Part shown: piece after piece, positions 52,654-61,926 of the stretch | Numbering within the stretch: position 1 is the first letter of the stretch | Layout: every line of letters begins with the position of its first letter | Assembly (NCBI GenBank): GCA_958413895.1 | Contig: CATYVQ010000013.1 | Location: forward strand, 1 to 64,000 | From: an uncultured Collinsella sp. | Lineage (GTDB): Bacteria > Actinomycetota > Coriobacteriia > Coriobacteriales > Coriobacteriaceae | DNA: 64,000 nucleotides | Reading direction: 5' to 3' | The notes under the pieces: generated by a model | Database searches by the model: none | What the model was told of the DNA's origin: nothing | The model's input: the letters and a program-made list of their open reading frames with translations, nothing else | Translations under genes and position numbers: made by a program

Positions 52654-53820
52654 ATGTTCAACATCAACAGCACGCTCAGCCGTAGGAACTTTCTCGCCGG
52701 CGCCGCGGCGCTCGGCAGTACCGTCGCACTCGCTGGTTGCTCGTCGGGCGGCTCGGACGGCGGCTCCGCCGATGACGGCAAGACCTTCAAGATCGGTGTC
52801 ATCGGCCCTCTGACCGGCGCCGCGGCAACCTATGGCGTTTCGGCCGAGAAGGGTGCCAAGCTCGCCGCCAAGGATTTTTCGACCAAGGACCTCAAACTCT
52901 CGCTTAAGTCTGAGGATGACGTCGCTGACGGCGAGAAGGCCATCAACGCCTTCAATACCTTGTGCGACTGGGGCATGCAGGCGCTCGTCGGCCCCGTCAC
53001 CACCGGTGCCGCCGTCGCCGTCTCGGGCGAGATCGCCGACGATATGCTCATGGTCACGCCTTCGGCCTCGTCGCTCGACGTTACCAAGGACAAGACCACG
53101 GTTTTCCAGGTTTGCTTCACCGATCCCACCATGGGCGCCAGCGCCGCGAAGTTCTTGGCCGAGAAGTACGCGGATGCCAAGATCGCCCTGTTCTACAACT
53201 CTGGCGATACGTATAGCTCGGGCGTTGCCGACGCTTTTGCCGAGCAGGCCAAGGCGTCCAAGCTCGACATCGTCGATACCGAGACCTTTAAGGACGACTC
53301 TTCCACGAGCTTTACCAACCAGCTCACCAAGGCCAAGGAGGCCGGCGCCACGCTCATCTTTGCGCCGATCTACTACACGCCGGCGTCCGTTTTGCTCAAG
53401 AACGCCAAGGACATGGGCTACGACATGACCCTCATGGGTACCGACGGCATGGACGGCCTGCTCTCTGTGGAAGGCTTCGATACCTCTCTTGCCGAGGGCG
53501 TACTGCTCATGACCCCGTTTTCGGCTGACGATGAGAAGAATGCCGACTTCGTCAAGGCCTATAAGGATGCCTACGACGAGACGCCCAACCAGTTTGCCGC
53601 CGACGCTTACGATTGCGTCCACGCCATCGCCGAGGCTATCGATAGGGCGGGGATTGACATTTCGGCCGACGGTGCCGACATTGCCGGCGACCTTGCCAAG
53701 GTCATGCGCAAGATCAAGATCGAGGGCCTGACGGGCGAGCTGACGTGGAATGACGAGGGCCAGGTCGAAAAGCCCGCCACAGCCTATGTGATCCAGGACG
53801 GCAAGTACATCGCCGCCTAA
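52654..53820 (+). CDS. branched-chain amino acid ABC transporter binding lipoprotein 1
   Basis: A 388-residue periplasmic-binding-fold lipoprotein (LivJ/LivK family). The signal has a twin-Arg-like SRRNFLAGAAALGS, then a lipobox LAGC with Cys near residue 30, and a Gly/Ser linker. The ligand domain starts FKIGVIGPLTGAAATYG. About 70% identical by eye to the next gene. AAAGGGGG precedes the ATG. The upstream 250 bases separate it from hom and contain GGAAACATT-type repeats but no firm promoter. It is the first gene of the liv operon. Confidence 0.9.
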   Translation: MFNINSTLSRRNFLAGAAALGSTVALAGCSSGGSDGGSADDGKTFKIGVIGPLTGAAATYGVSAEKGAKLAAKDFSTKDLKLSLKSEDDVADGEKAINAFNTLCDWGMQALVGPVTTGAAVAVSGEIADDMLMVTPSASSLDVTKDKTTVFQVCFTDPTMGASAAKFLAEKYADAKIALFYNSGDTYSSGVADAFAEQAKASKLDIVDTETFKDDSSTSFTNQLTKAKEAGATLIFAPIYYTPASVLLKNAKDMGYDMTLMGTDGMDGLLSVEGFDTSLAEGVLLMTPFSADDEKNADFVKAYKDAYDETPNQFAADAYDCVHAIAEAIDRAGIDISADGADIAGDLAKVMRKIKIEGLTGELTWNDEGQVEKPATAYVIQDGKYIAA

Positions 53821-54091
53821 GTGCGCATAAAGCGCGACCAGTGAGGCCGTTTTATTCAGGGCAGGGACGCCTGTAACAGAACGGAAACATTACTTTCACA
53901 CAATAAAGTGGCATTACTGCATAAAGTAATAGAAATACGCGGAATTATGGATAAATGAACAAATCCAAAGAAAAGTTGAAATAATCGCCACTTTCCTTAA
54001 CTAAAGCGTCTAGTATTTTGCGAACGCCGAACACGGCGAAGGATGGCCTGTCGGGTAACCGAAACCCGACGAGATTTGAGAGGAGAGCCGC
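53821..54091 (+). promoter_or_regulatory. AT-rich intergenic leader with two hairpins before the second binding protein
   Basis: No gene. The middle (about 53880-54015) is strongly AT-rich against the GC-rich background. Close to the next ATG are CGCCGAACACGGCG (54025-54038) and GTCGGGT/ACCCGAC (54050-54070), both able to fold. GAGGAG precedes the ATG. A separate promoter for the second binding protein, or differential mRNA processing, is plausible. Confidence 0.4.
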
Positions 54092-55279
54092 ATGTCGAGC
54101 CTCACCGGTAAGTCATTGAACCCTGTTATGAATCGCAGGAGCGTTATCGCGAGCGCAGCAGGTCTGGGGGCGATGTCCATTCTAGCTGGCTGCTCCTCCA
54201 ACGGCGGCGACAGCGGTTCCGCGTCGGCCGACGGTTCCTTTAAGATCGGCACCATCGGACCGCTGACCGGCGCCAACGCGTCCTACGGCAAGTCCGTTAC
54301 CCAGGGCGTCGAGCTTGGCTGCAAGGATTTCTCGACCAAGGAGCTGCCGCTTGCCAGCAAGGCCGAGGATGACCAGGCCGACGGCGAGAAGGCCGTCAAC
54401 GCCTTCAATACCCTGCTCGACTGGGGCATGCAGGCCCTCGTCGGCCCGACCACCACGGGTGCGTCGGTTGCCGTTGCCGCCGAGTGCGGTAACGACCCCA
54501 AGACGTTCATGATCACCCCGTCCGCGTCCTCCGAGGACGTCACCGACGGCAAGGATTGCGTCTTCCAGGTTTGCTTCACCGACCCCAACCAGGGTGTCAA
54601 CGCTGCCAAGTTCCTGGCGCAGAAGTATGCGGACGAGAAGTTCGTGCTGTTCTATAACTCCGGCGACGCCTATTCTTCGGGCATCGCAGATTCCTTTAAG
54701 GCCCAGGCCGCTGAGTCCAAGCTCGAGATTGTTGACGAGGAGACCTTTAAGGACGACTCCGCCACGAGCTTTACCAACCAACTGACCAAGGCCAAGCAGG
54801 CCGGCGCCACCATGATCTTTGCGCCGATCTACTACACGCCGGCGTCCGTCCTGCTCAAGAACGCCAAGGACATGGGCTACGACGTCAAGATGATGGGCTG
54901 CGACGGCATGGACGGCATCCTGGGCGTTGAGGGCTTCGACACCTCTCTTGCCGAGGGTCTGCTGCTCATGACCCCGTTCTCCGCCGACGACGAGAAGAAC
55001 GCCGACTTCGTCAACGCTTACAAGGATAAGTACGGCGATACCCCCGACCAGTTTGCCGCCGACGCCTACGACGGCGTGCACGCGGTGGCCGAGGCCGTCA
55101 AGGAGGCCGGTCTTGGTGTCGACGCCGATCCGACCGAGGTCGCCGAGAAGCTGTCCAAGGCTATGCTCAAGATTACCGTTGACGGTCTGACCGGCAAGCT
55201 CACCTGGAACGATAAGGGCCAGGTCCAGAAGGAGCCCACGGCGTACGTCATCACCGACGGCAAGTACGTACAGGCCTAA
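54092..55279 (+). CDS. branched-chain amino acid ABC transporter binding lipoprotein 2
   Basis: A 395-residue paralogue of the preceding protein, with NRRSVIASAAGLGA, lipobox ILAGC and ligand domain starting FKIGTIGPLTGANASYG. Conserved stretches are almost identical (for example FNTLLDWGMQALVGP and FAPIYYTPASVLLKNAKDM). Tandem binding proteins usually widen or split substrate range for one permease. An alternative ATG at 54128 would still keep the signal. It is followed by the permease genes livHMGF. Confidence 0.9.
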   Translation: MSSLTGKSLNPVMNRRSVIASAAGLGAMSILAGCSSNGGDSGSASADGSFKIGTIGPLTGANASYGKSVTQGVELGCKDFSTKELPLASKAEDDQADGEKAVNAFNTLLDWGMQALVGPTTTGASVAVAAECGNDPKTFMITPSASSEDVTDGKDCVFQVCFTDPNQGVNAAKFLAQKYADEKFVLFYNSGDAYSSGIADSFKAQAAESKLEIVDEETFKDDSATSFTNQLTKAKQAGATMIFAPIYYTPASVLLKNAKDMGYDVKMMGCDGMDGILGVEGFDTSLAEGLLLMTPFSADDEKNADFVNAYKDKYGDTPDQFAADAYDGVHAVAEAVKEAGLGVDADPTEVAEKLSKAMLKITVDGLTGKLTWNDKGQVQKEPTAYVITDGKYVQA

Positions 55280-55418
55280 TAGACCGCCTTACATAGAGCG
55301 GTTTTGATCCCAAGCAGGGGAGGTTTTGGCCTTCCCTGCTTGCTTGGTATCTAGGGACGATGTAACGTCCCTGTTTCATACATCAACTGGAAACCTATTC
55401 GAAAGGGGGATGTGGAAC

Positions 55419-56300
55419 ATGACGGTCTTTATCCAATACCTGGTCAACGGCCTGTCCATGGGCAGTGTCTACGCCATCATCGCGTTGGGCTACACCATGG
55501 TCTACGGTATCGCCAAGATGCTCAACTTCGCTCACGGCGACGTCATCATGGTCGGTGCCTATGTCTCGTTCTGCGCCACGTCGTATCTCGGCCTCCCGGG
55601 CTGGGCATCTGTAGTTCTCTCTTGTGTGGTCTGCACGGTTCTCGGTGTTCTCATTGAGGGTCTGGCCTATAAGCCGCTGCGCCAAGCAGGCCCGCTGGCC
55701 GTTCTGATCACGGCCATCGGCGTGTCTTACTTCCTGCAGAACGCCGCGCAGCTTCTGTGGGGCGCCACGCCCAAGAACTTCACTTCGCTCGTCACCTTCC
55801 AGGTGCCGGAGTTCTTGGCCAAATTTAACGTAAGCGCCGTCTCGCTCGTCACCATCGTCGCCTGCCTGGTTATCATGGCCGGTCTGATGTTCTTTACAGG
55901 TAAGACCAAGATGGGCAAAGCCATGCGCGCCGTGTCCGAGGACAAGGCCGCCGCTCAACTCATGGGCATCAACGTCAACCGCACTATTTCGATGACGTTT
56001 GCCATCGGCTCCGCCCTTGCCGCCATCGCCGGCGTGCTCCTGTGCTCCTACTCGCCGGTACTGCAGCCCACCACGGGCGCCATGCCCGGCATCAAGGCCT
56101 TCGATGCCGCTGTTTTCGGCGGCATCGGATCCATCCCCGGTGCCTTTGTCGGTGGCATTCTCATCGGCATCATCGAGGCGATGGCGCAGGCCTACATTTC
56201 CACGAGCCTTGCCAACTCCATCGTCTTTGGTGTTTTGATTATCGTCCTGCTCGTCAAGCCTGCCGGCCTCTTGGGCAAGTACGTCCCCGAGAAGGTGTAG
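55419..56300 (+). CDS. livH: branched-chain amino acid ABC transporter permease LivH
   Basis: A 293-residue permease with about eight membrane spans. YLVNGLSMGSVYAIIALGYT at the N terminus and the loop GIKAFDAAVFGGIGSIPGA are family hallmarks. The frame is open from 55326, but the ATG at 55419 has AAAGGGGG nine bases upstream and begins as LivH normally does. livM follows directly after the stop. Confidence 0.9.
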   Translation: MTVFIQYLVNGLSMGSVYAIIALGYTMVYGIAKMLNFAHGDVIMVGAYVSFCATSYLGLPGWASVVLSCVVCTVLGVLIEGLAYKPLRQAGPLAVLITAIGVSYFLQNAAQLLWGATPKNFTSLVTFQVPEFLAKFNVSAVSLVTIVACLVIMAGLMFFTGKTKMGKAMRAVSEDKAAAQLMGINVNRTISMTFAIGSALAAIAGVLLCSYSPVLQPTTGAMPGIKAFDAAVFGGIGSIPGAFVGGILIGIIEAMAQAYISTSLANSIVFGVLIIVLLVKPAGLLGKYVPEKV

Positions 56301-57389
56301 GTGAGCGTTATGAAGTTTCTTAAAGACAAGCAGACGCGTCACGACTTTGTTACGTACGCCATGTGCCTTGTGGCGTTCGCCATCGTGTTCTTTATGCAGT
56401 CTAACCACATGATTCCGCGCATGATCGCCGGTCAGCTGGTTCCCATCACGGCCTATATCGTCATGGCCATTTCCCTCAACCTCGTCGTCGGCATCGCGGG
56501 CGACTTGTCGCTGGGCCACGCGGGCTTTATGAGCGTCGGTGCCTACACGGGCATCGTCACCGCGGTCGCCCTCGAGAGTGCCGTTCCCTCCGATCCGGTG
56601 CGCCTTATCATCAGCATCGTGGTCGGCGCCATCGCCGCTGCCATCTTGGGCTTCTTGATCGGTATCCCGGTCCTGCGCCTGAGCGGCGACTATCTGGCCA
56701 TCGTGACCCTGGCTTTTGGCGAGATCATCAAAGAGATTGTCACCTGCCTCATTGTGGGCGTCGATTCCCGCGGCCTGCACGTGATCTTTAACATCACGGG
56801 CAACTCCACGATTAACGACCTGCACCTGCTCGAGGACGGCACCGCCATCATCAAGGGCGCGCAGGGCGCTTCGGGCGTGTCGACCTATTCGACCTTCCTC
56901 GCCGGTGCCATCCTGGTCATGGTTGCGCTCGTGATTGTACTCAACCTGGTTCGCAGCCGTACCGGCCGTGCCATTATGGCCGTGCGCGACAACAAGATCG
57001 CTGCCGAGTCCGTGGGCATTTCCGTCACCCAGTACCGCATGATTGCCTTCGTGGTTTCCGCCGCCCTCGCCGGTGCTGCCGGAGCCCTCTTCGGTGGTAA
57101 CTTCTCGCAGCTCTCCGCCACCAAGTTCGACTTCAACACGTCCATCCTTATCCTGGTGTTCGTGGTCCTGGGCGGTCTGGGCAATATGCGCGGTTCCGTC
57201 ATCGCTGCAGCGCTGCTTACCGTGCTGCCCGAGCTGCTCCGTCAGTTCTCGGACTACCGCATGCTCATCTACGCCATCGTGCTGATCCTGGTCATGATCT
57301 TTACCAACAACCCGCAGCTCAAGGCGTTCTTCGCACGCATTAAGGACCGCTTTGCTTCTAAGAAGGAGGTGGCAGCCGATGCCCAGTAA
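56301..57389 (+). CDS. livM: branched-chain amino acid ABC transporter permease LivM
   Basis: A 362-residue permease, second membrane subunit. The hallmark GDLSLGHAGFMSVGAYTG, SGDYLAIVTLAFGEI and FVVLGGLGNMRGSVIAA are present, with about ten membrane spans. GTG at 56301 directly follows the livH stop with AAGG upstream; ATG at 56310 is an alternative. Its end overlaps livG by 11 bases. Confidence 0.9.
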   Translation: MSVMKFLKDKQTRHDFVTYAMCLVAFAIVFFMQSNHMIPRMIAGQLVPITAYIVMAISLNLVVGIAGDLSLGHAGFMSVGAYTGIVTAVALESAVPSDPVRLIISIVVGAIAAAILGFLIGIPVLRLSGDYLAIVTLAFGEIIKEIVTCLIVGVDSRGLHVIFNITGNSTINDLHLLEDGTAIIKGAQGASGVSTYSTFLAGAILVMVALVIVLNLVRSRTGRAIMAVRDNKIAAESVGISVTQYRMIAFVVSAALAGAAGALFGGNFSQLSATKFDFNTSILILVFVVLGGLGNMRGSVIAAALLTVLPELLRQFSDYRMLIYAIVLILVMIFTNNPQLKAFFARIKDRFASKKEVAADAQ

Positions 57390-58239
57390 GTTTGAGTTCA
57401 ACAAGGGCAAGATGGTCCCGTATCCTTCTGGCGCCATCGTTCCCGATCGCGACCTGGGCGAGCGCCCGGCGCTCGAGTGCATCCACCTGGGCATTGAATT
57501 CGGCGGCCTTAAGGCAGTCGACAACTTTAGCCTAACCATCGGCAAGACTGAGATCGCCGGTCTCATCGGCCCCAACGGTGCCGGCAAGACTACGGTCTTC
57601 AACCTGCTCACCAAGGTGTACCAGCCCACGCACGGCACCATCCTGCTCGACGGTGAGGACACTTCGGGCAAGTCGGTCTACCAGGTCAACCGCATGGGTA
57701 TTGCCCGTACGTTCCAGAACATCCGACTGTTCAACACCATGACGGTGGAGGACAACGTTAAGGTCGGCCTGCACAACCAGGAGCGCTACTCCGGCTTTGA
57801 GGGCGTGCTGCGCCTGCCGACGTACTGGAAGCACGAGAAGGCCGCCCATGAACGCGCCATGGAGTTGCTGTCCATCTTTGATATGGAGCACCTGGCAAAC
57901 GAGCAGGCCGGCTCGCTGCCTTACGGCGCTCAGCGTCGTCTGGAGATCGTTCGCGCTCTTGCCACCAACCCCAAGTTGCTGCTGCTCGACGAGCCTGCCG
58001 CCGGCATGAACCCGTCCGAGACCGCAGAGCTCATGGAGAACATCGTTAAGATTCGCGACACTTTTGGTATCGCCATCATGCTTATCGAGCACGATATGTC
58101 GCTCGTCATGAATATTTGCGAGGGTATCTGCGTGCTTAACTTTGGCAAGGTCATCGCCAAGGGCACGGCCGAGGAAATCCAGAACAACGATGCCGTTATC
58201 GAGGCGTATCTGGGCAAGCAGGATAAGGGGGAGAACTAA
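57379..58239 (+). CDS. livG: branched-chain amino acid ABC transporter ATPase LivG
   Basis: A 286-residue ATPase. Walker A is GPNGAGKTTVFN, the signature region is LPYGAQRRLEIVRALA (Tyr-Gly-Ala-Gln-Arg variant usual for LivG), Walker B LLLDEPAAGMNP. The ATG at 57379 has AGGAGGT upstream and overlaps livM by 11 bases. A start at 57352 is possible but lies inside livM. Pairs with LivF. Confidence 0.92.
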   Translation: MPSKFEFNKGKMVPYPSGAIVPDRDLGERPALECIHLGIEFGGLKAVDNFSLTIGKTEIAGLIGPNGAGKTTVFNLLTKVYQPTHGTILLDGEDTSGKSVYQVNRMGIARTFQNIRLFNTMTVEDNVKVGLHNQERYSGFEGVLRLPTYWKHEKAAHERAMELLSIFDMEHLANEQAGSLPYGAQRRLEIVRALATNPKLLLLDEPAAGMNPSETAELMENIVKIRDTFGIAIMLIEHDMSLVMNICEGICVLNFGKVIAKGTAEEIQNNDAVIEAYLGKQDKGEN

Positions 58240-58953
58240 ATGGCAGAGCCGATGCTTTCCGTCTACAACATCAACGTCTGGTACGGCGCCATCCACGCCA
58301 TCAAGGACATCTCCTTTAACGTCAACGAGGGCGAGATCGTGGCCCTGATCGGTGCGAACGGTGCCGGCAAGTCCACAACGCTCAAGACCGTCTCGGGCCT
58401 CCTGCGCTCCAAGACCGGTTCCATCAAGTTTATGGGCGAGGACATTACCCATACGCCCGCCGACAAGCTGGTGGGCAAGGGTCTGGCCCAGGTTCCCGAG
58501 GGACGTCGCGCCTTTTTGCAGATGACGGTCGAGGAGAACCTGGAAATGGGTGCCTATACGCAGCCCAAGTCAACGGTGGCTCCGGGTCTCGAGCGCGTCT
58601 ACGAGCAGTTCCCGCGCCTTAAGGAGCGCCGTCGCCAAGTCGCCGGCACCCTTTCGGGCGGCGAGCAGCAGATGCTCGTTATGGGCCGCGCTCTTATGAG
58701 TAACCCTAAGCTGCTCATGCTCGATGAGCCCTCCATGGGTCTGGCGCCGATTCTGATTGAGCAGATCTTCCAGATTGTCGAGGACCTGCACAAGGCCGGA
58801 ACCACGGTGCTTCTGGTCGAGCAAAACGCACAGATGGCGCTTTCCATCGCCACACGCGGCTATGTGCTCGAGACCGGCAAGATCACCATGACCGGCACCG
58901 GTCAAGAGCTCCTGCACGACGATAACGTCCGCAAAGCCTACCTCGGAGGCTAA
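58240..58953 (+). CDS. livF: branched-chain amino acid ABC transporter ATPase LivF
   Basis: A 237-residue ATPase. Walker A GANGAGKSTTLK, signature LSGGEQQMLVMGRALM, Walker B LLMLDEPSMGLAP and the His-loop replaced by EQNAQMA as usual in LivF. It starts right after the livG stop (GGGGGAG just before). Last gene of the liv operon, followed by a strong terminator. Confidence 0.93.
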   Translation: MAEPMLSVYNINVWYGAIHAIKDISFNVNEGEIVALIGANGAGKSTTLKTVSGLLRSKTGSIKFMGEDITHTPADKLVGKGLAQVPEGRRAFLQMTVEENLEMGAYTQPKSTVAPGLERVYEQFPRLKERRRQVAGTLSGGEQQMLVMGRALMSNPKLLMLDEPSMGLAPILIEQIFQIVEDLHKAGTTVLLVEQNAQMALSIATRGYVLETGKITMTGTGQELLHDDNVRKAYLGG

Positions 58954-58963
58954 CCCACCTAAC

Positions 58964-59001
58964 AAAAGGGGCGCTGACTATCTCAGTCAGCGCCCCTTTT
59001 T
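58964..59001 (+). terminator. intrinsic terminator of the liv operon
   Basis: AAAAGGGGCGCTGACT and AGTCAGCGCCCCTTTTT form a perfect stem with a five-base loop, ending in a T5 run on both strands. Confidence 0.92.
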
Positions 59002-59070
59002 AAGTTGCGGTGAAATAGGGACTGAATACGGGCTCCAGAGGCCGAAAGAGTCCCTATTCCACCGCAACTT
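59002..59070. repeat. 69-bp palindrome with 22-base near-perfect arms
   Basis: AAGTTGCGGTGAAATAGGGACT and AGTCCCTATTCCACCGCAACTT match in 21 of 22 positions around a 25-base loop. It abuts the liv terminator. The arm contains GGGACT, resembling the GGGAC core of the other palindromes in the window. Function unknown. Confidence 0.75.
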
Positions 59071-59128
59071 CATGGGGATGTGTGACAATGCCCGTCGGAA
59101 AACATCTGCTGTCTTTGGGGGTCTATCT

Positions 59129-59806
59129 ATGCTGTACGAGTTTTGTGCCGAGAACTTTGAGCGGGTGCCGGCAGCTATCGATGCCGGCGCAAAGCGCATC
59201 GAGCTGTGCGACAACCTTGCCGTTGGTGGCACCACGCCTTCTGCCGGCGTTATCAGCGCTACAGTCAGCTATGCTCACGAGCATGACGCGCGAGTGATGT
59301 GCATGATTCGCCCGCGTGGCGGTGACTTTCATTACAACCAAGACGAGCTGCGCATGATGGAGATGGACCTGGGCCTTGCCGTAAGCGCCGGCGTTGACGG
59401 CTTGGTCTTTGGCTGCTGCAAGCCCTGCGCTGGCGGATGGACACTCGACGAGCTTACATTGGGCGCCCTCGTGATGGCCGCGGGCTGCGCGACCGAGGAA
59501 TGCAAGCGTGAGCCCATCGACATCACCTTCCACATGGCGTTTGACCAGCTCTCGCCCGAGGCACAGCTCGACGCGATTGACACACTCGCCGACTGCGGCA
59601 TCACACGCATCCTGACGCATGGTGGCGCTGCCGGTACGCCGATCGAGGACAACTTCGAAAACTTGGCCCGCTTGATTGAGTATGCGGGCGACCGCTTGAC
59701 CATCCTTCCCGGCGGCGGCATTTCCACAGCCAACCGCGATACCGTGGCGGCGGCACTGGGCGTCTCCGAGCTCCATGGCACAAGGATCGTACCGCTGGAG
59801 GTGTAG
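59129..59806 (+). CDS. cutC: CutC family protein
   Basis: A 225-residue TIM-barrel protein of the CutC family. LYEFCAENFERVPAAIDAGA, then RIELCDNLAVGGTTPSAG and MIRPRGGDFHYN are family signatures, ILTHGGAA follows. CutC was named for copper tolerance, but its enzymatic role is unsettled. The ATG at 59129 has GGGGG eight bases upstream; the longer frame to 59072 was not used. It is followed after three bases by the DUF4931-like gene. Confidence 0.92.
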   Translation: MLYEFCAENFERVPAAIDAGAKRIELCDNLAVGGTTPSAGVISATVSYAHEHDARVMCMIRPRGGDFHYNQDELRMMEMDLGLAVSAGVDGLVFGCCKPCAGGWTLDELTLGALVMAAGCATEECKREPIDITFHMAFDQLSPEAQLDAIDTLADCGITRILTHGGAAGTPIEDNFENLARLIEYAGDRLTILPGGGISTANRDTVAAALGVSELHGTRIVPLEV

Positions 59807-59809
59807 CCC

Positions 59810-60607
59810 GTGGCGCTTGTATTCGATGTTCAGCAGGCGAGCGGCAAGCCCGACGACAACCGTCGCCCCGGTACCGCGTGCCCCTTTTGCGATACAGAAG
59901 GGCTCACCGACATCATTCGCCGTGATGGCGATTGCATTTGGCTCGAGAATAAGTTCAAGACCCTGCGCGCCACCCGTCAAACCGTGCTGATCGAGTCGGC
60001 CGATCACGATGCCGACCTGGTGACCTATGAGCCGGATGAACTCCACCATGTGATGCGGTTTGCCCTGGGTTGCTGGCAGCAGATGATCGATTCACAGCAG
60101 TATCGAAGCGTGCTCATGTACAAGAACAAGGGTCCGCTCTCGGGCGGTAGTCTCGTTCATCCGCACATGCAGATTGTGGGTTTGGAGCAGGAAGACGGCT
60201 ACACTTCGCTGACTTCTGCCAATTTCGAAGGCATCAATGTCTGGCAACAGGGGAGGATCTCGGTCAACATCTCAACCGAACCCATCATGGGGTTCTTTGA
60301 GATCAACGTTTCAGCCCCGCAGGGAATCGCCGCCAGCGATGACATACGAGATCAAGCCGAGGCGGATCTCTTCGCCGATGCGATCCAGGTGGCTCTGCGC
60401 TATATCCTGAACGAGCACCACGGTGGTCGCGCAGAGTCGTACAACTTGTTCTTCTATCACCTGGGCGGTCGGACCATTGCCAAGGCGCTGCCGCGTTGGG
60501 TGGTTTCGCCCTACTTTGTCGGCTATCGTTTGGCCCAGGTCAATGCCGAGACAACGCTCGATATCGATGCCGAGCGCCTGCATGCACATCTGGAAACGCT
60601 CGTATAG
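59810..60607 (+). CDS. DUF4931/GalT-like HIT-superfamily protein
   Basis: A 265-residue protein related to galactose-1-phosphate uridylyltransferase. ACPFCDTEG near residue 24 is a zinc-type Cys pair, and SLVHPHMQIVG near residue 120 is the His-x-His-x-Gln nucleophile motif of the HIT/GalT fold. Nucleotidyl transfer or hydrolysis is expected; the substrate is unknown. GTG start with GGAGGTG upstream, 3 bases after cutC, so the two are one operon. Confidence 0.7.
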   Translation: MALVFDVQQASGKPDDNRRPGTACPFCDTEGLTDIIRRDGDCIWLENKFKTLRATRQTVLIESADHDADLVTYEPDELHHVMRFALGCWQQMIDSQQYRSVLMYKNKGPLSGGSLVHPHMQIVGLEQEDGYTSLTSANFEGINVWQQGRISVNISTEPIMGFFEINVSAPQGIAASDDIRDQAEADLFADAIQVALRYILNEHHGGRAESYNLFFYHLGGRTIAKALPRWVVSPYFVGYRLAQVNAETTLDIDAERLHAHLETLV

Positions 60608-60637
60608 CAAGACTAACACCCGTGTAATGCGGACAGT

Positions 60638-61636
60638 CTAGCGTGCCATGGCGTCGCGGCCGGCCTCGACCCGCTTGCGCTGGGCGGCGCGCTCCTCGCC
60701 GGTCAGACGCTCAAAGAGATGCCCGATAAGCGAGGCGAGTATCTGCTGAAACAGCGTTCCGCACATGACGGGAAACACGACTTCGCCTGGAAAGTACTGC
60801 GTGGCGATGACGGCGCCCGAAGAGATGTTACGCATGCCGCAGGTAAAGCACATGGTAGTCGTCTCGCTATATGGCAGATGCAGTGCACGGGCGACCAGAA
60901 AACCGACGACAAAGCCGCTGATGGCGAAGGTCAAAATAAAGAGGGCGACTTCCAGGCGCACTGCGTTCATGTGCAGCACGTACTCGCTCATGGCGGTGGA
61001 GTTGGAGGCGATAACGCCCATCATCATGAACTTGCAGGCGGGCGAGAGCGCGGGGGAGAGCTTCTCGTGTCCCCATCCACGCGTGAGCTCGTTGATCACG
61101 ATACCGAGCACGGCGGGGATGGCGATCATAAAGGCCATGTCCTGCATCATGCTCGGCACATCGATCGAGACGGTGGCACCCAGCAAGAGCTTAAGCGTGA
61201 GCGGAATCGTCACAGGGGAGATAACCGAGGACGTCAGGATGATGGTGAGCGCGAGCGGGCCATCGCCGCCGAACATGCTAATCCACATAAAAGCAGTGAC
61301 TGCCACGGGTACGCTGTACTCGAGCACGATACCGCAGACAAGGTTGGGGTTGGAGCCAAAGAACAGCGATCCCATGGCATAAGCTGCTATGGGAATAAGC
61401 AGCGCCGAGACCAGCAGCGCCAAAATCAAGTGCAGTGGACGGCGGAACACCTCAGCTACCTGGTGAAAGGTGTTGCTGAGCGCACCTTGGAACGTCATAA
61501 AGGCGAAAAGAGCGGGAACGATGGGCTTGAGTACGCCGATCTGCTGGGGAAAGAGCACGCCGAGCGTTACGCAAATCGGAACGATGACCTGCATATGCCC
61601 CGCGAGGAACTTTCCCAGTCCAACCCATTGCTTCAT
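60638..61636 (-). CDS. bile acid:sodium symporter (BASS) family transporter
   Basis: A 332-residue membrane protein with about nine to ten hydrophobic segments. VPALFAFMTFQGALSN, CGIVLEYSVPVAVTAFMW and CFTCGMRNISSGAVIA fit the BASS (PF01758/SBF) family. Substrates in bacteria include organic acids and sterols; none can be chosen here. It is convergent with the DUF4931-like gene and divergent from recJ. Confidence 0.8.
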   Translation of the reverse strand: MKQWVGLGKFLAGHMQVIVPICVTLGVLFPQQIGVLKPIVPALFAFMTFQGALSNTFHQVAEVFRRPLHLILALLVSALLIPIAAYAMGSLFFGSNPNLVCGIVLEYSVPVAVTAFMWISMFGGDGPLALTIILTSSVISPVTIPLTLKLLLGATVSIDVPSMMQDMAFMIAIPAVLGIVINELTRGWGHEKLSPALSPACKFMMMGVIASNSTAMSEYVLHMNAVRLEVALFILTFAISGFVVGFLVARALHLPYSETTTMCFTCGMRNISSGAVIATQYFPGEVVFPVMCGTLFQQILASLIGHLFERLTGEERAAQRKRVEAGRDAMAR

Positions 61637-61798
61637 AGGCTCTTGTGACTCCCTTTGCTCGTGAACCCGTTTTGAATGGATATGCTAGACGCTCGCATGC
61701 GTCCGTGCGTCAGAAACGCTCGATTATTTCGAGGGTATTACCAGCATCGTTTACCGAAACCACGGCGTGCTGCGAGGTTCTGCGTCCGTGCCGCACGG

Positions 61799-61804
61799 TA
61801 TAAT
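61799..61804 (+). promoter_or_regulatory. -10 promoter box upstream of recJ
   Basis: A perfect TATAAT lies 109 bases before the recJ start, giving a leader of roughly 50 bases before the short open frame at 61861. The -35 region is weak. Confidence 0.5.
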
Positions 61805-61860
61805 AAATTCGTTCAACAGATCTGCCTGCCGAAGCGGGCATACACAGAGGACTCATCGCT

Positions 61861-61926
61861 ATGAACCGTGAGAGGTATCGCGGCGACCTGCCCCTATCGG
61901 GGGTGGGCGCCTATGTCATCGCTTAA
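61861..61926 (+). CDS. possible 21-residue leader peptide overlapping the recJ start
   Basis: ATG at 61861 opens a 21-codon frame (MNRERYRGDLPLSGVGAYVI plus one Ala) that ends with TAA at 61924-61926, 14 bases inside recJ. AGAGGA lies upstream at suitable spacing, better than the site before recJ itself. Translational coupling of recJ to this frame is possible. Coding status unproven. Confidence 0.35.
   Translation: MNRERYRGDLPLSGVGAYVIA

Noticed and set aside
55395..57671. 758-codon open frame on the minus strand over the liv permease genes.
   Set aside because: Low-complexity His/Asp/Gly-rich translation without domains; shadow of livH, livM and livG.
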